Source: Lonicera japonica (Eukaryota; Streptophyta; Magnoliopsida; Dipsacales; Caprifoliaceae). Taken from it: DNA of 64,000 bases. Positions within the stretch are counted from its first letter, which is position 1, and every line of letters starts with the position of its first letter. The notes below the pieces were generated by a model. That model was given only the letters and a program-made list of their open reading frames with translations. It was not told the origin of the DNA and ran no database searches. Positions 10,808 to 21,289 of the stretch are shown piece by piece. A program made the translations under genes and the position numbers. The stretch is taken from contig CM038468.1 in assembly GCA_021464415.1 (NCBI GenBank), forward strand, positions 36,444,969 to 36,508,968, in the 5' to 3' direction.

Positions 10808-13800
10808 ATGGCCGAAGGGACTCAAACCGGAGTTGTTGCAACACAAGCTAGTTCTTCTACCATTGTAGGTGTTGGAAGCACTAAGGAGGTTAAGATAAAG
10901 CCTTATGACGAGGTTATCAATTTCGGTATTTGGCAAAGGCGGATGCGGGAGGTACTCGTCCAATCTAATTTACAAGTTGCATTGCTTGGACTTGAGAAAA
11001 AGCCGCAAGATATGTCCGAAGACCAATGGAATGAGATTGATAAGAAAGCTATGTCCGCTATAGAGATGCATGTGACCGACGAAGTGTTGAGAAACTTGAT
11101 GTCGGAGAAGAATGCAAAGGATATGTGGACTAGGATGGAGGAGATGTACATAGGGAAGTCTATGTCCAACAAGTTGAACCTCAAGAAGCAACTTTTCAAG
11201 TTGAAAATGAAGGAGGGGCAAGATTTGAACAAGCACATCAATGTCTTCAAGGCAATAGTGCATGACCTTGAGAGAATTGATGTTGTATTTGATGAGGAGG
11301 ACCGCGCCTTATTGTTGCTTGCTTCATTGCTGGACTCCTATGATCACTTTGTTACCACATTGATATTTGGCATGACAACGCTCAAGTTTAATGAGGTTGT
11401 CAAGGACCTCCAATCGCACGTGGCCATGAAAAAGGGAGGTAACGGGGCAAGCTCTTCATCAAGTGAGGGCTTGGTTGCCAAGAGTGGTGGTGGTGAACGA
11501 AGTGGGCGGTCAAGGTCACGGGGTGCCAAGAATAGAGGCACGGGTCGGTCTCAATCACGAGATCGAAGCAATTGGGAGTGCTTTAAGTGTCACAAGGTAG
11601 GCCACATCAAAAAGAATTGCCCGGAGCTAAAAGGTAAGAGGGCGGACGCGCCAAGGGAGGTTGCGGGAGTTGCGACCCAAGAGGTGGACCAAGAAGTTAA
11701 CACCGATGTTCTTACTTGTTTTTTAGCGGATCAAAGTAGTGGGTGGATTCTTGATTCCGGATGCTCCTATCACATGTGCCCGAATCGTAATTGGTTCGTT
11801 GACTATACGGAATACAATGGAGGAGAAATCTTCATGGGCAACGATGCTACATGCAAAGTTGTTGGTATTGGCACGGTGAAAATAAAGATGTGGGATGGCG
11901 TGACCCGCACGCTAAGTGATGTTAGACACGTACCCGCTCTCAAGAAGAATTTGATCTCCTTAGGCACGCTCGATTCAAAAGGGTGTGTGATTCAAGCCGA
12001 AGATGGGGCTATGAAGGTGAAGAAGGGATCAATGGTGATTTTGCGCAGCACAAAGTCACCGAACAACCTTTATAGGTTGAAAGGAAACACAGTAGTTGGT
12101 GGAGCAGCGGTTTCCATGGAAGCGGAAGGTGATGAGCTTTTGTTATGGCACATGAGGCTTGGCCACATGAGCCAATGGGGGCATGGAGGAGCTTCATCGA
12201 CGAAACTTGTTGAAGGGGGTCCATGGGTGCAAGCTCGATTTCTGCAAGTATTGTGTGATAGGCAAGCAAACTAGAGTTCGATTTGATACCGCGAAACACA
12301 AAAGCCGAGGTATGCTTGATTATATTCACTCCGATGTGTGTGGCCCTTTAGAGGTAGTTTCTTTGGGCGGTTTCAAATATTTTATGACTTTTGTTAATGA
12401 TTTTTCACGTCGAGTTTGGGTCTACTACTTGAGGAAAAAATCCGAGGTTTTTGGAAAATTCAAGGAGTGGAAGGCTATGGTGGAAAATCAAACGGGTCGG
12501 AAGTAAAGTATTTGAGAAGTGACAACGGAGGGGAGTATAATGATGGAGAATTCGTGAAGTTTTGCAAGAATGCCGGCATCAAAAGGCACTTTACCGTGAA
12601 GAAAACTCCACAACAAAATGGAGTTGCGGAGAGAATGAACCGTACCATTATGGATAGGGCGAGAAGTATGAGGATTCATGCGGGTTTGCCGAAAACATTT
12701 TGGGTGGCTTGTGTTGATCATGCCGTATACTTGGTCAATAGGTCACCGAATGTGAATCTTGGTTTGAAATGTCCGGAAGAAGTATGGTCGGGGCGAGAAG
12801 TGGACTACTCGAAGTTAAGAGTGTTCGGTTTCCCGGTATATGCTCATATTCCTAGCGATGAGAGATCAAAGAATGACCCGAAGGTTCACCGGTGTATCTT
12901 TCTCGGTTTTGGGGGAGAAGTGAAAGGGTTCAAACTTTGGGATCCGGTAGCGAGAAAGCTTTTATTTAGCCGGGATGTGACATTTGATGAGGGGGCCTTG
13001 CTTAAGGAACGAGAATACCAAGAGATCAATGATAACGGTGGGGTTAATACGGTCAAGATTCCAATTCTAGTTCCAAGTCCGTCGGTTACCGGAAGTGGTG
13101 GAGCATCTTCAAGCGGTAGTAGAGATGATTCTCATGAAATTCAACCGAATGACAACGTGGTTGAGGTGGAGCTAGAGGAAGAGGAATCCGAGGAAAGACC
13201 GGGTGAGGTGGAGTCGGAACCATCGATAGCACGGGATAGACCACGACGGGAAATCAAACCACCCTCAAGGTTTGGTTGGGAAGACGAGGTCAACTATGCT
13301 TTTATTACAAGTGAGGGTGATCCAACTAGTTATAAAGAAGCCATTAGTGTCGAAGATAAGGATAGTTGGATGGGTGCTATGGTAGAGGAGATGGAGGCTT
13401 TACGAATGAATTCCGTTTGGGATTTGGTTCCTAGGCCCAAGGACCGGAGCATTATCGGTTCTAAATGGGTATTTAGGAAGAAAGAAGCAATCAACAAAGA
13501 TGAAGCACCGAAATTCAAGGCACGGTTAGTAGCGAAGGGGTTTTCTCAAAAGGAAGGGGTTGATTATGATGAAATTTTTTCACCGGTTGTGAGACACACT
13601 TAGATACGGGTTTTGCTTGCTATGGTAGCTCAATTTGATTTGGAGCTTTGAGCAAATGGATGTAAAAACGGCTTTTCTTCATGGTGATTTGAAGGAAACA
13701 ATTTACATGGCGCAACCGGAAGGGTTCAAGGAAGTAGGTAAGGAAAAATTTGTTTGTCGACTCAAGAAGTCATTGTATGGACTAAAGCAGTCGCCAAGAC

Positions 13801-14888
13801 AATGGCACTTACAGTTTGACTAATTCATGTTGCGGATTGGTTATCGTCGGTGTGATGGTGATCATTGTGCCTATGTTCGGAACTTTGATGATGGTTCGTT
13901 TATCTTGTTGATGCTTTATGTGGACGATATGCTTATAGCGTGTCGAGATATGTCAAAGGTGAAGGAGCTCAAGGTGCAATTGGGCCGGGAATTTGACATG
14001 AAGGATCTTGGGGCCGCACAAAAGATCCTTGGTATGGAGATTCGGAGAGATAGAAAGGTTGGCAAGTTGTGGCTTTCGCAAAAGAAGTATATTTCTCATG
14101 TCATTGAGAAATTTAATATATCGAGTGCGAAACCGGTTTCTACTCCGTTGGCTCCTCATTTTGCTTTGTCCGCAAAGCAATGTCCTTCCTCTCTTGATGA
14201 GTGTGCCGGGATGTCGACAACACCGTATGCTTGCGCGGTTGGTTGTCTTATGTATGCCATGGTGTGTACAAGGCCGGATCTAGCTCACGCGGTTGGAATG
14301 GTTAGTAGGTATATGTCGAATCCGGGTAAAGAGCATTGGAATGCGGTTAAATGGGTTCTTCGATATCTACAAGGTACCAAGTCCTTGGGTATAGTGTTTG
14401 ATCGAAAAGATGAGGCTGATAGTGTTGCGGGATTTGTAGACTCCGATTATGCGGGGGATCTTGATAAAAGAAGGTCCACCACGGGTTATGTGTTCACTTT
14501 GGCAAGTGGGCCGGTTTCATGGAGATCTATGCTACAAGCAACGAGTGCTTTGTCTACGACAGAGGCAGAGTATATGGCACTCACGGAGGCGTCGAAGGAG
14601 GCGGTATGGTTGAAAGGTTTAGTGAGCGAGTTGTGCTTGAAGCATGAGAGTATTTTGCTACGGTGTGATAGTCAAAGTGCGCTTTACTTGGCAAAGAATC
14701 AAGTGTATCATGCTCGCACAAAGCACATAGATGTGCGGTATCACCGAGTTCGGGATTGGGTTAATTCCGGGGAAGTCGTCCTAGAAAAGGTGAATACGGA
14801 TGAGAATGCGGCCGATATGCTCACAAAACCGGTAACCGCGGAGAAGTTTAGGCATTGCCTAAAGCTTCTTAATCTCACTTCATGTTGA
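10808..14888 (+). pseudogene. copia C gag-pol with five lesions
   Basis: Single copia polyprotein frame starting at ATG 10808. Gag occupies roughly residues 1-240, ending in a CCHC zinc knuckle (CFKCHKVGHIKKNC, about residues 258-271). A protease active site (LDSGCSYHM) is near residue 314. Then come the pre-integrase zinc region, the integrase core (HSDVCGPL; SDNGGEY; PQQNGVAERMNRT), RT ([17 protein letters not shown]) and RNase H (STTEAEYMAL; TKHIDVRYH). It is broken by a +1 shift near 12173-12181 (in a G run), a -1 shift near 12504, a stop at 13601-13603, a +1 shift near 13646-13649 and a stop at 13821-13823. Product for product it is nearly full length, so the copy died recently or was mobilised in trans. 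Gag is complete up to the first shift and could still be made. Confidence 0.93.
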
Positions 14889-15001
14889 AGGAGGAGGGTG
14901 TGACCTTGGAGGTGTCGGGATAATCTCTAAGGGGATGCACGGTTCTTATCCGGAGGTGAAGCAATCGAGGTTGGCTTGGGATTACTCGCCAAGGTGGAGA
15001 T

Positions 15002-15721
15002 TGTTGTGTTTGGCTTGTAATCAATGCAAGCAGGTATGGTGCAAAACAGTTTTTGCACCAAAACAGTGCATGCGGATTGGGTGCAAAAAGTGTTTTGCAC
15101 CAGGCAGTTTACCCATGGATTGGGTGCAAAAGGTCTTTTGCACCAGACAGTGTACTCGGCGGAGGTGCAAAACATGTTTTGCACCAAGTCAGTGTACTCG
15201 AGAATGGGTGCAAAACGTGTTTTGCACCTGGGCGGGTAAAAACCTTTTACTCTTATTTTTCACTTTGTATAAATAGAATGGTTATTTTCTATTTGTTGTA
15301 AGAGAGACTTGAAAGAGTTGCAAGAGTGCTTTGTAAGAGTGAAGAGAGAGCTTAGCTTGGATTTAGCTAAGGTGAGAGGTGATCTTTGGAGGTTTGTTCC
15401 ATTGATCTAGAGCTAGTATTATTGAGAGAGAATTGGTTGTAATTCTTGGTTTATCAATAAAGGAGCTACCTCTTGGTGGAAGACCCAAAGGGTTCCACAA
15501 AACTCTCGGTGTGTTCTTTCTCTTTGATTTGCACTTGTTTGTCATTGCTCTTTATCTTCTATCAATTGTTGCTTGTTATTGTGTTGCTATTTCTTGGTTT
15601 GTACAACGATCCTATTGCTTGTCGGATTCCGCCCGCCAAGTGTTCGTAGAAATTACCGAAAGGGATTTCTCGGGTTTAATTGTGAGTTTGGAACTAGGTT
15701 AATTGTTCCACGTTCACAGCA
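15002..15721 (+). repeat. 3' LTR of copia element C
   Basis: Same 720 bp as the 5' LTR with four substitutions. It carries an identical five-dyad array (15038-15228) and TATAAATA at 15268-15275. Confidence 0.93.
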
Positions 15722-15726
15722 AGTAT

Positions 15727-16330
15727 TAGAGGTTTGAAAGGGTATACTTATGGCAGCCTGGCCCCCTCCCCATATACAGTGCACGGATGACAGATTTGTA
15801 AATTTTTCATAAATGTATTTACGAACTAACTTACTAAGTTGATAAATTTAACTGTGTATAGTAGCAATGCACAAACTTACCGTATATATATATATTTATT
15901 TATATTGTAATTATAGGAATTAGGTTTATTTGTATAACACTAAACGAACATGCATGACCCATTTAAATTCTTTATACATGCATCAAACGTGTATGGTATC
16001 CTTCTTTAGACAGTACGGTCCACCCCTCAAAGTATTATTCTTTTAAGTGTTAAATGAGTACGCATATATATCAATTGTGTGGTTAATATACTTCCCATTT
16101 GATTTTTTTCATGAAATTTGGTGAATATGATCTACTCACTATAGATATCATCTCCACCAAGTTTCATGAAAAAATTTATCCGTTTATCCCCTCAAAATGA
16201 ACTGTCCTTAAAATAGTTAACTTAAGAATGGTAAATAAGGGAACGGCACTCGTATAATACAATTTAGTGTAGGCTATAACTATTGACACTTTGTATAAAT
16301 TATCTAGCACTCTTAATAAATTATTTGCTT
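15727..16330. other. Non-coding spacer with a fold-back MITE-like repeat
   Basis: No gene seen. A fold-back of about 33-bp arms lies at 16100-16132 and 16145-16180 (arms share TTTTTTCATGAAA and TTGGTG). A related fold-back is at 47878-47960, so this looks like a dispersed small element. Confidence 0.5.
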
Positions 16331-16915
16331 ACTTAATAAGAGAACTATAACCCATACGTAAATACAGGTCTTTTCGTCAATTTTATTATTTTGAGATGAT
16401 TAAACCAAATATTGTGCTCTTATTATTGTTTACTCGGAAGATTTAATCAAGTCCTTGTTTTATTTGTTCTTCTTTTCCCCCTCTATATTTAATTTCTACA
16501 TCGAAGTTTACATAATATCATTGAAGTCGGGACACTGATTGCGGTGCTCGATCTTGTCAGGAGAAGAAGTCACATAGCGTCGGCATCTAGAAGAAAGAGC
16601 GTTGATTAAATTTGTAGGGATTGTTTGGCTGGGTCATTTTGTTTATTCATGTGAAAAAAAAAATGATGAGGTGAGTAAAATAGTTTTATGGGTGCAAATA
16701 AAATTACCGTGAAAATATTTAGATAATACTTTAGTGTTTTCCACTTTTCCTTCACATTAATTATTCGACCACTTATTATATATTATCATTCTGAGTTGAA
16801 TGATAGATCTTACTTTGATCGGCCTATGTAATATTCCTACACGTTTTGAATATTCGCTGGGAATGAATTTCTTATTATTTTTTAAAAATTAATATTAGAA
16901 AAAAAAAATGGAAAG
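16331..16915. repeat. Long direct repeat, copy 1
   Basis: About 585 bp, repeated at 17274-17876 with small indels and substitutions (roughly 90% identical by eye). Landmarks in both copies are ACTTAATAAGAGAA, AAGTCGGGACACTGATT, GAAGAAGTCACATAGCGTCG and GTTGAATGATAGATCTTAC. No LTR termini, primer site or coding frame was seen, so this looks like a local segmental duplication. Confidence 0.85.
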
Positions 16916-17273
16916 TGGTCCATGAATTTCTTAATCATTTCAACATTTTCTAGTGATCGAAGTAACATTCAACATGCAATTATGCAGAACGTCTGGACCA
17001 CAAGTGGTGTTGCCGCGCCAATGAATTTTTTTAAAAAAGAGACAATGTTCTCTTGTTTCTCTGGGCAGTTGCTTTCTCTCTCCTCTATTTCTCTAGCACC
17101 ATCTGCAACGTTTTCAACTGGCAAAGGCATCAAACCCCATCTTAACACAAGGATCTACGTTGAAGCAGTTGAAAACGTCCTAATTTATCTAATTTCCCCT
17201 ACACATACCGCCAAGGATTAATTTATCATCTCCTTGGTTATATTTGTAGATTGAGAAAAATACATTATTTCAT
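16916..17273. other. Segment between the direct repeats
   Basis: 358 bp with no supported gene. It contains a perfect 13-bp inverted repeat, ACGTTTTCAACTG at 17108-17120 and its complement at 17166-17178, separated by 45 nt. Confidence 0.5.
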
Positions 17274-17876
17274 AACTTAATAAGAGAATTATAATTCATT
17301 CGCAAATAACTTAATCAACGAAAAGGTCTTTTCGTCAATTCTATGATTTTGAGATGATTAAACCAAATATTGTGCTCTTATTATTGTTTATTAGCTAGGA
17401 AGATTTAATCAAGTCCTTGTTTTATTTGTTCTTCTTTTCCCCATGTATATTTAATTTCTTCCTCGAAGTTTGCATAATATCGTTTAAGTCGGGACACTGA
17501 TTGTGGTGCTATTGCCTGCAGAAGAAGTCACATAGCGTCGGCCTCTAAAAGAAAGAGCATTGATGAAATTTTTAAGGACTGTTGGTTGGGTCATTTTGTT
17601 TATTCTTGTGAAAAAAAAATAAAAATAAATTGATGAAGTGACCAGAATAATTTTATGGGTGCAAATAAAATTACCCACGAAAATACTTAAATGGTACTTT
17701 AGTGTTTTCCACTTTTCCTTCACATTAATTATTTGACCACTGATTATATATTATCATTTTGAGTTGAATGATAGATCTTACTTTGATCAGCCTTTGTAGT
17801 ATTCCTACACGTTTTCAAAGCTCGTTGGGAATGAATTTCTTATTATTTTTTTAAAATTAATATTAAAAAAAAATGA
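17274..17876. repeat. Long direct repeat, copy 2
   Basis: Partner of 16331-16915. It carries an extra A-rich indel near 17610-17632 and the same pyrimidine-rich and purine-rich blocks in the same order. Confidence 0.85.
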
Positions 17877-19590
17877 TGTTGCCATTGATTTTTCTTTTCC
17901 TCCTTTTTCAGCTCCATATATAAAAAGCGGAGAAAAAAAACAATTAATAATTATAATTATCATGCGTCTCCATTATTTCAAGGAAAATACTTTCTTATTT
18001 ATAATTATTACCGCTTATTTTTATAAGGTGTATTGCATGAGTTGTATTCTTTTTCTATCTTATGAAAGTACAATTCAAATAATGCATGCCGATAAGGATA
18101 AATAGTAAGAATATTTGGTAAGTATAATATTATTCTTATTTCAATGCATCCACAAATTAAAAGTAGAGGCACACTTTATGTTATACAATATATATTTAGT
18201 AATTTTTTATATAAAAAATATATAATTATATTTGACCTAGTGGTTATTAAATGTTTTCTTACGCTAAAGGTCATGAGTTCAAACTTGAAATCCTTATCTT
18301 AACGTTATTTATGCTAATTTCTAGGGTGAATGACAATTTAGTATTTTCATATACATACCAGAAATCATGTTCAATTTAATATACAATATAGATAAAGGGT
18401 CAAGTTAACTCTCACTTGATAAAGCTCAATAAATTTGTATTCATATGGGAACATCGGTATTAATTTACGCATGAAGAACACCACTATCAATTTACTTTGT
18501 GTGCCATTAGCATAAAATAAATAAAGAAGAGATGTCCAGATAATGGTTGAGCAATATTTATATATAGGATAATAAATGCTTGTATATGGGATCACTCAAA
18601 CTGACAAGTAACATCCATCAAATTTATGTCCGGAATAATTTTACCTGTGCATATTTATCTGATACTAATTACTGGTTATTATGATTTTGATAAGGACGAG
18701 CCATATATGAACTCCAACTTAAAACCAATATTTGTTGGCCACATTAGATATGCCACTTTTTTCTTTCTTTTTTTTTTTATGTCAAATTAATATGTCCCCC
18801 TTAAAGTGTCGTTCCATACTTTAAATTTATTATATTTTGTTATGATTTCCAACAAAAATTCTATTATGCAAGTATATAATTGTGAGCACATAAAATTATA
18901 GTAATGTCTTTGGTAAAGAATTTAACACTCCAAAAAATGTACTTTAACACTTCAAAATCATTTTTAGTGACAAAAAAGTGTCCCATAAGATACATATAAA
19001 GTGTCACTAAAGATGATTTTGAAGTGTTAGAATATTCTTGTGTAACGCTAATATCATTACCATAATATTTTATTTTTATCTTTTTTTTCAAAAGATTTTA
19101 TCACGCATGGATTATTTTACATCCATAATATTTTTTTTTAAAAAATTTGCATCCAATGAATTGCACTCGATCTTAGAGCTACTAAAGTTGAACTTATGCT
19201 TTACTACTAAATTAATAATTATTTTCTTTAATTTTTTGTGATATAAATAAAAGGGTTGAAGCTTATGTATGCTCTTAAAACGTACAACACTTGTTACATT
19301 CGTTTCTTAATTAAACATGCGCACTTAAATTTTTAACAAATTAAACATACAAGCCCATCCTCTACTTGGTCCGACAGAGGACTTTGGTTCAGCGGCTAAG
19401 CGTGGTCGCTAGTTCTTGTTCATTAAAAAAATGTACTTGTTTTATTAATATTAATGAAAATGTCGTGTGTTTTTGTCAGAAAGCAAGTCACTCCACTTGA
19501 AAATACCTTATATGCGAAATGCATGTGATGCAAACTCTTTTATGAGAATATGTCAATTAATTTTGAGAATGTCTCAATTATTATGATTAT
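17877..19590. other. AT-rich non-coding spacer with a possible SINE
   Basis: No gene recognised. At 18235-18300 a CTAGTGGTTATTAA stretch and, downstream, a CATGAGTTCAAACTTG stretch look like diverged pol III A and B boxes of a tRNA-derived SINE. Similar pairs occur at 48236-48300 and 55975-56050. The hairpin at 18945-19029 is listed separately. Confidence 0.35.
18945..19029. repeat. 28-bp-arm hairpin (small fold-back element)
   Basis: Arms at 18945-18972 and 19002-19029 are complementary at 27 of 28 positions around a 29-nt loop. A more diverged relative appears near 48525-48600, which suggests a small MITE rather than a unique gene. Confidence 0.7.
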
Positions 19591-19682
19591 TTTGTCTTGT
19601 GGACAAAGGGTGATCCTTTTGTCTTGTGGACAAATGGTGGCCTTTTGTCTTGTGGACAAATGGTTATGTACCTATATATATA
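19591..19682 (+). promoter_or_regulatory. Three-dyad promoter of the element F antisense ORF
   Basis: Three copies of TTTGTC-TTGTG-GACAAA (19591-19607, 19618-19634, 19644-19660), centres 27 and 26 bp apart, followed after 12 bp by TATATATATAT (19673-19682) and a pyrimidine-rich leader, then the ORF at 19864. One LTR-like copy at 24340-24356 differs from this 17-mer at a single base. Confidence 0.65.
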
Positions 19683-19863
19683 TCCCCAATTACATCACTC
19701 ATTTTTGCCACTTCTCTCACTCCTCTTCCTTCTCTCATTTATATTATGTCTGTTTTTCGTTTCAATACTGCTCTCCAATTCCTTTAATCGCTTTGGCTGT
19801 TCATGTGCACTAACACCGCCTTGAATTGGGGGGGATTGGGGAGTCCTTATTCATTGGCGGTCT

Positions 19864-21012
19864 ATGGACATCAAATATAACTTCCTCCTTGGGGCCTTGC
19901 CTTTCTGGGACCGTACTGATCATGTTTTTCGCTTCGGCATTGATGAGCTCTGTCCTACTTACGAGGAGTTTGCTTGGTTCTTAGGACAGCCTTCTGATGC
20001 TGAGCTTGCAGCTTTAGCGCTTACCTTCAGTCCTCATCTGATTCTTGCCGAAATTCTTCATATGGATTCTCGCATTTTTAGTCCGATGTTTAGCCCCGAT
20101 GCTTTGGACCTTCGACGTTTAGTTTGATTTTTGTTAGATTCTCAGAACAACCCTGATTTTTCTCACGCTCGTACTATCGGTGACATGGTATGTTGTTTTG
20201 CCACCTTCTTGTTTGTTACTGGAGATTTCATCGTCGACCCCTATAGTGTATTATTGGTCCACCAGGCTCTCTGTGGACATTCAATTGCACTATATGTTTT
20301 GGCTGAGACTCTGAATGGGTTAGATGACATGTCTGCTAGTCACTCTGAGTTCTTGCGAGGAAGCCCACTACTACTGTATATGTGGCTTTTAGAGTATTTT
20401 CAATTTGTATCTGATAGGAATGTTGGCCTTGCTATTTTATGAAACCCTGTGCTAATTTTCAGTCATACTATTTTGCTTGGTGGTTCCTAGAATTCTTATG
20501 ATTAGACTAGAGTTTTTGCGGAGGCCACCCGATTTATCAGGTGGCATGTGCAGTGGTGGCGGTTGTGATCGACGGTTTTATCTACTGGAGGCCAGCATTA
20601 TGTGCGGATATAGGGTCTATGCTTTACTTCTTACTATATCCTTTCGAGGTTATTACGACAATTCAATGTTCCTTGGATGGATTTGCCTGCTCCCCAAAAC
20701 TTCATTGCTGACCCTGTTGCTGTTGATACCCTGCTTTCTTTCTGACTTCTGGCCATGTGGGGAGCATGTTTCACTTGGTCTTTCAAGGCTGCTAAGTTTG
20801 GGATTTTCCGCCCTATATCTGCGAGACACATGCGTCAAATTTTGGATAGGGTTCAGGATCGGGTTCTCGGTATCCCCCGTCAAATGCGCTGGTTCGAGTT
20901 CATGGAGGACATTCCTACTTGTGATGCTATAGTGATTGGGTATGAGATTATGGACCAGTCTAAGATTGAGCGTTTAGATGAAGATGTCCACATGCCACCC
21001 CCGTTAGCTTAG
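19864..21012 (+). pseudogene. Antisense extra ORF of Tat-like element F (DUF7745-like), broken
   Basis: A protein-like frame runs in one register across 19864-21012 with stops at 20125, 20440, 20488 and later, plus local shifts near 20440-20500. The N-terminal part (FWDRTDHVFRFGIDELCPTY, then EEFAWFLG) resembles plant proteins I recall as DUF7745 or plant-mobile-domain-like; that match is from memory. The conserved block near the end reads FGIFRPISARHMRQIL. It lies immediately behind, and in opposite orientation to, a minus-strand Tat-like pol (21290-23541). Tat-lineage gypsy elements are known to carry extra ORFs, some antisense, between pol and the 3' LTR, so this is read as that ORF. A host pseudogene captured by the element is the alternative. 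Confidence 0.65.
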
Positions 21013-21289
21013 GGAGTTTTTTGTAGTTTTTGGATGCTTAAAGTTCGAAAAGTGTTTTTTTTTAAAAATTCATTTTGTTTTGCAAACCTATTTTGTAATT
21101 TTGAAAAAAAGGAATCAGGGTTTATTTATTTTTATAAAAATTAGACCAGGCTTGAAGTCACTTCTCAGGTTGCCTACGTTTCCCTTGTTCTAATATCTCA
21201 AATCATGGTTATGGGGCTCAGGTCTACGTAGTTCTTGGGTTAGTCGACTTATGTCCTTATTGATAATATTTTTTCAAATGGTTTAGATT

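Larger units (their letters stand above)
9999..15721 (+). mobile_element. Complete Ty1/copia element C (Tork/Tnt1-like), 5723 bp
   Basis: Two 720-bp LTRs (9999-10718 and 15002-15721) flanked by a perfect 5-bp TSD, AGTAT, at 9994-9998 and 15722-15726. A tRNA-Met-type primer site TGGTATCAGAGG is at 10721 and a polypurine tract (AAGGTGGAGAT) lies before 15002. Domain order gag, protease, integrase, RT, RNase H is that of copia; the gag sequence type and length suggest the Tork lineage that includes tobacco Tnt1. The LTRs differ at four positions by eye (10508, 10561, 10626 and 10653 against their partners), about 99.4% identity, so insertion is recent. The coding region is nevertheless broken in five places. 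Confidence 0.93.

Noticed and set aside
16922..17221. 99-codon ORF between the long direct repeats
   Set aside because: No recognised domain or codon bias, no promoter or splice context; it may be chance.
20477..20932. 151-codon plus-strand ORF as a separate gene
   Set aside because: It is out of register with the conserved antisense-ORF frame before and after it, and is a shadow of that pseudogene.
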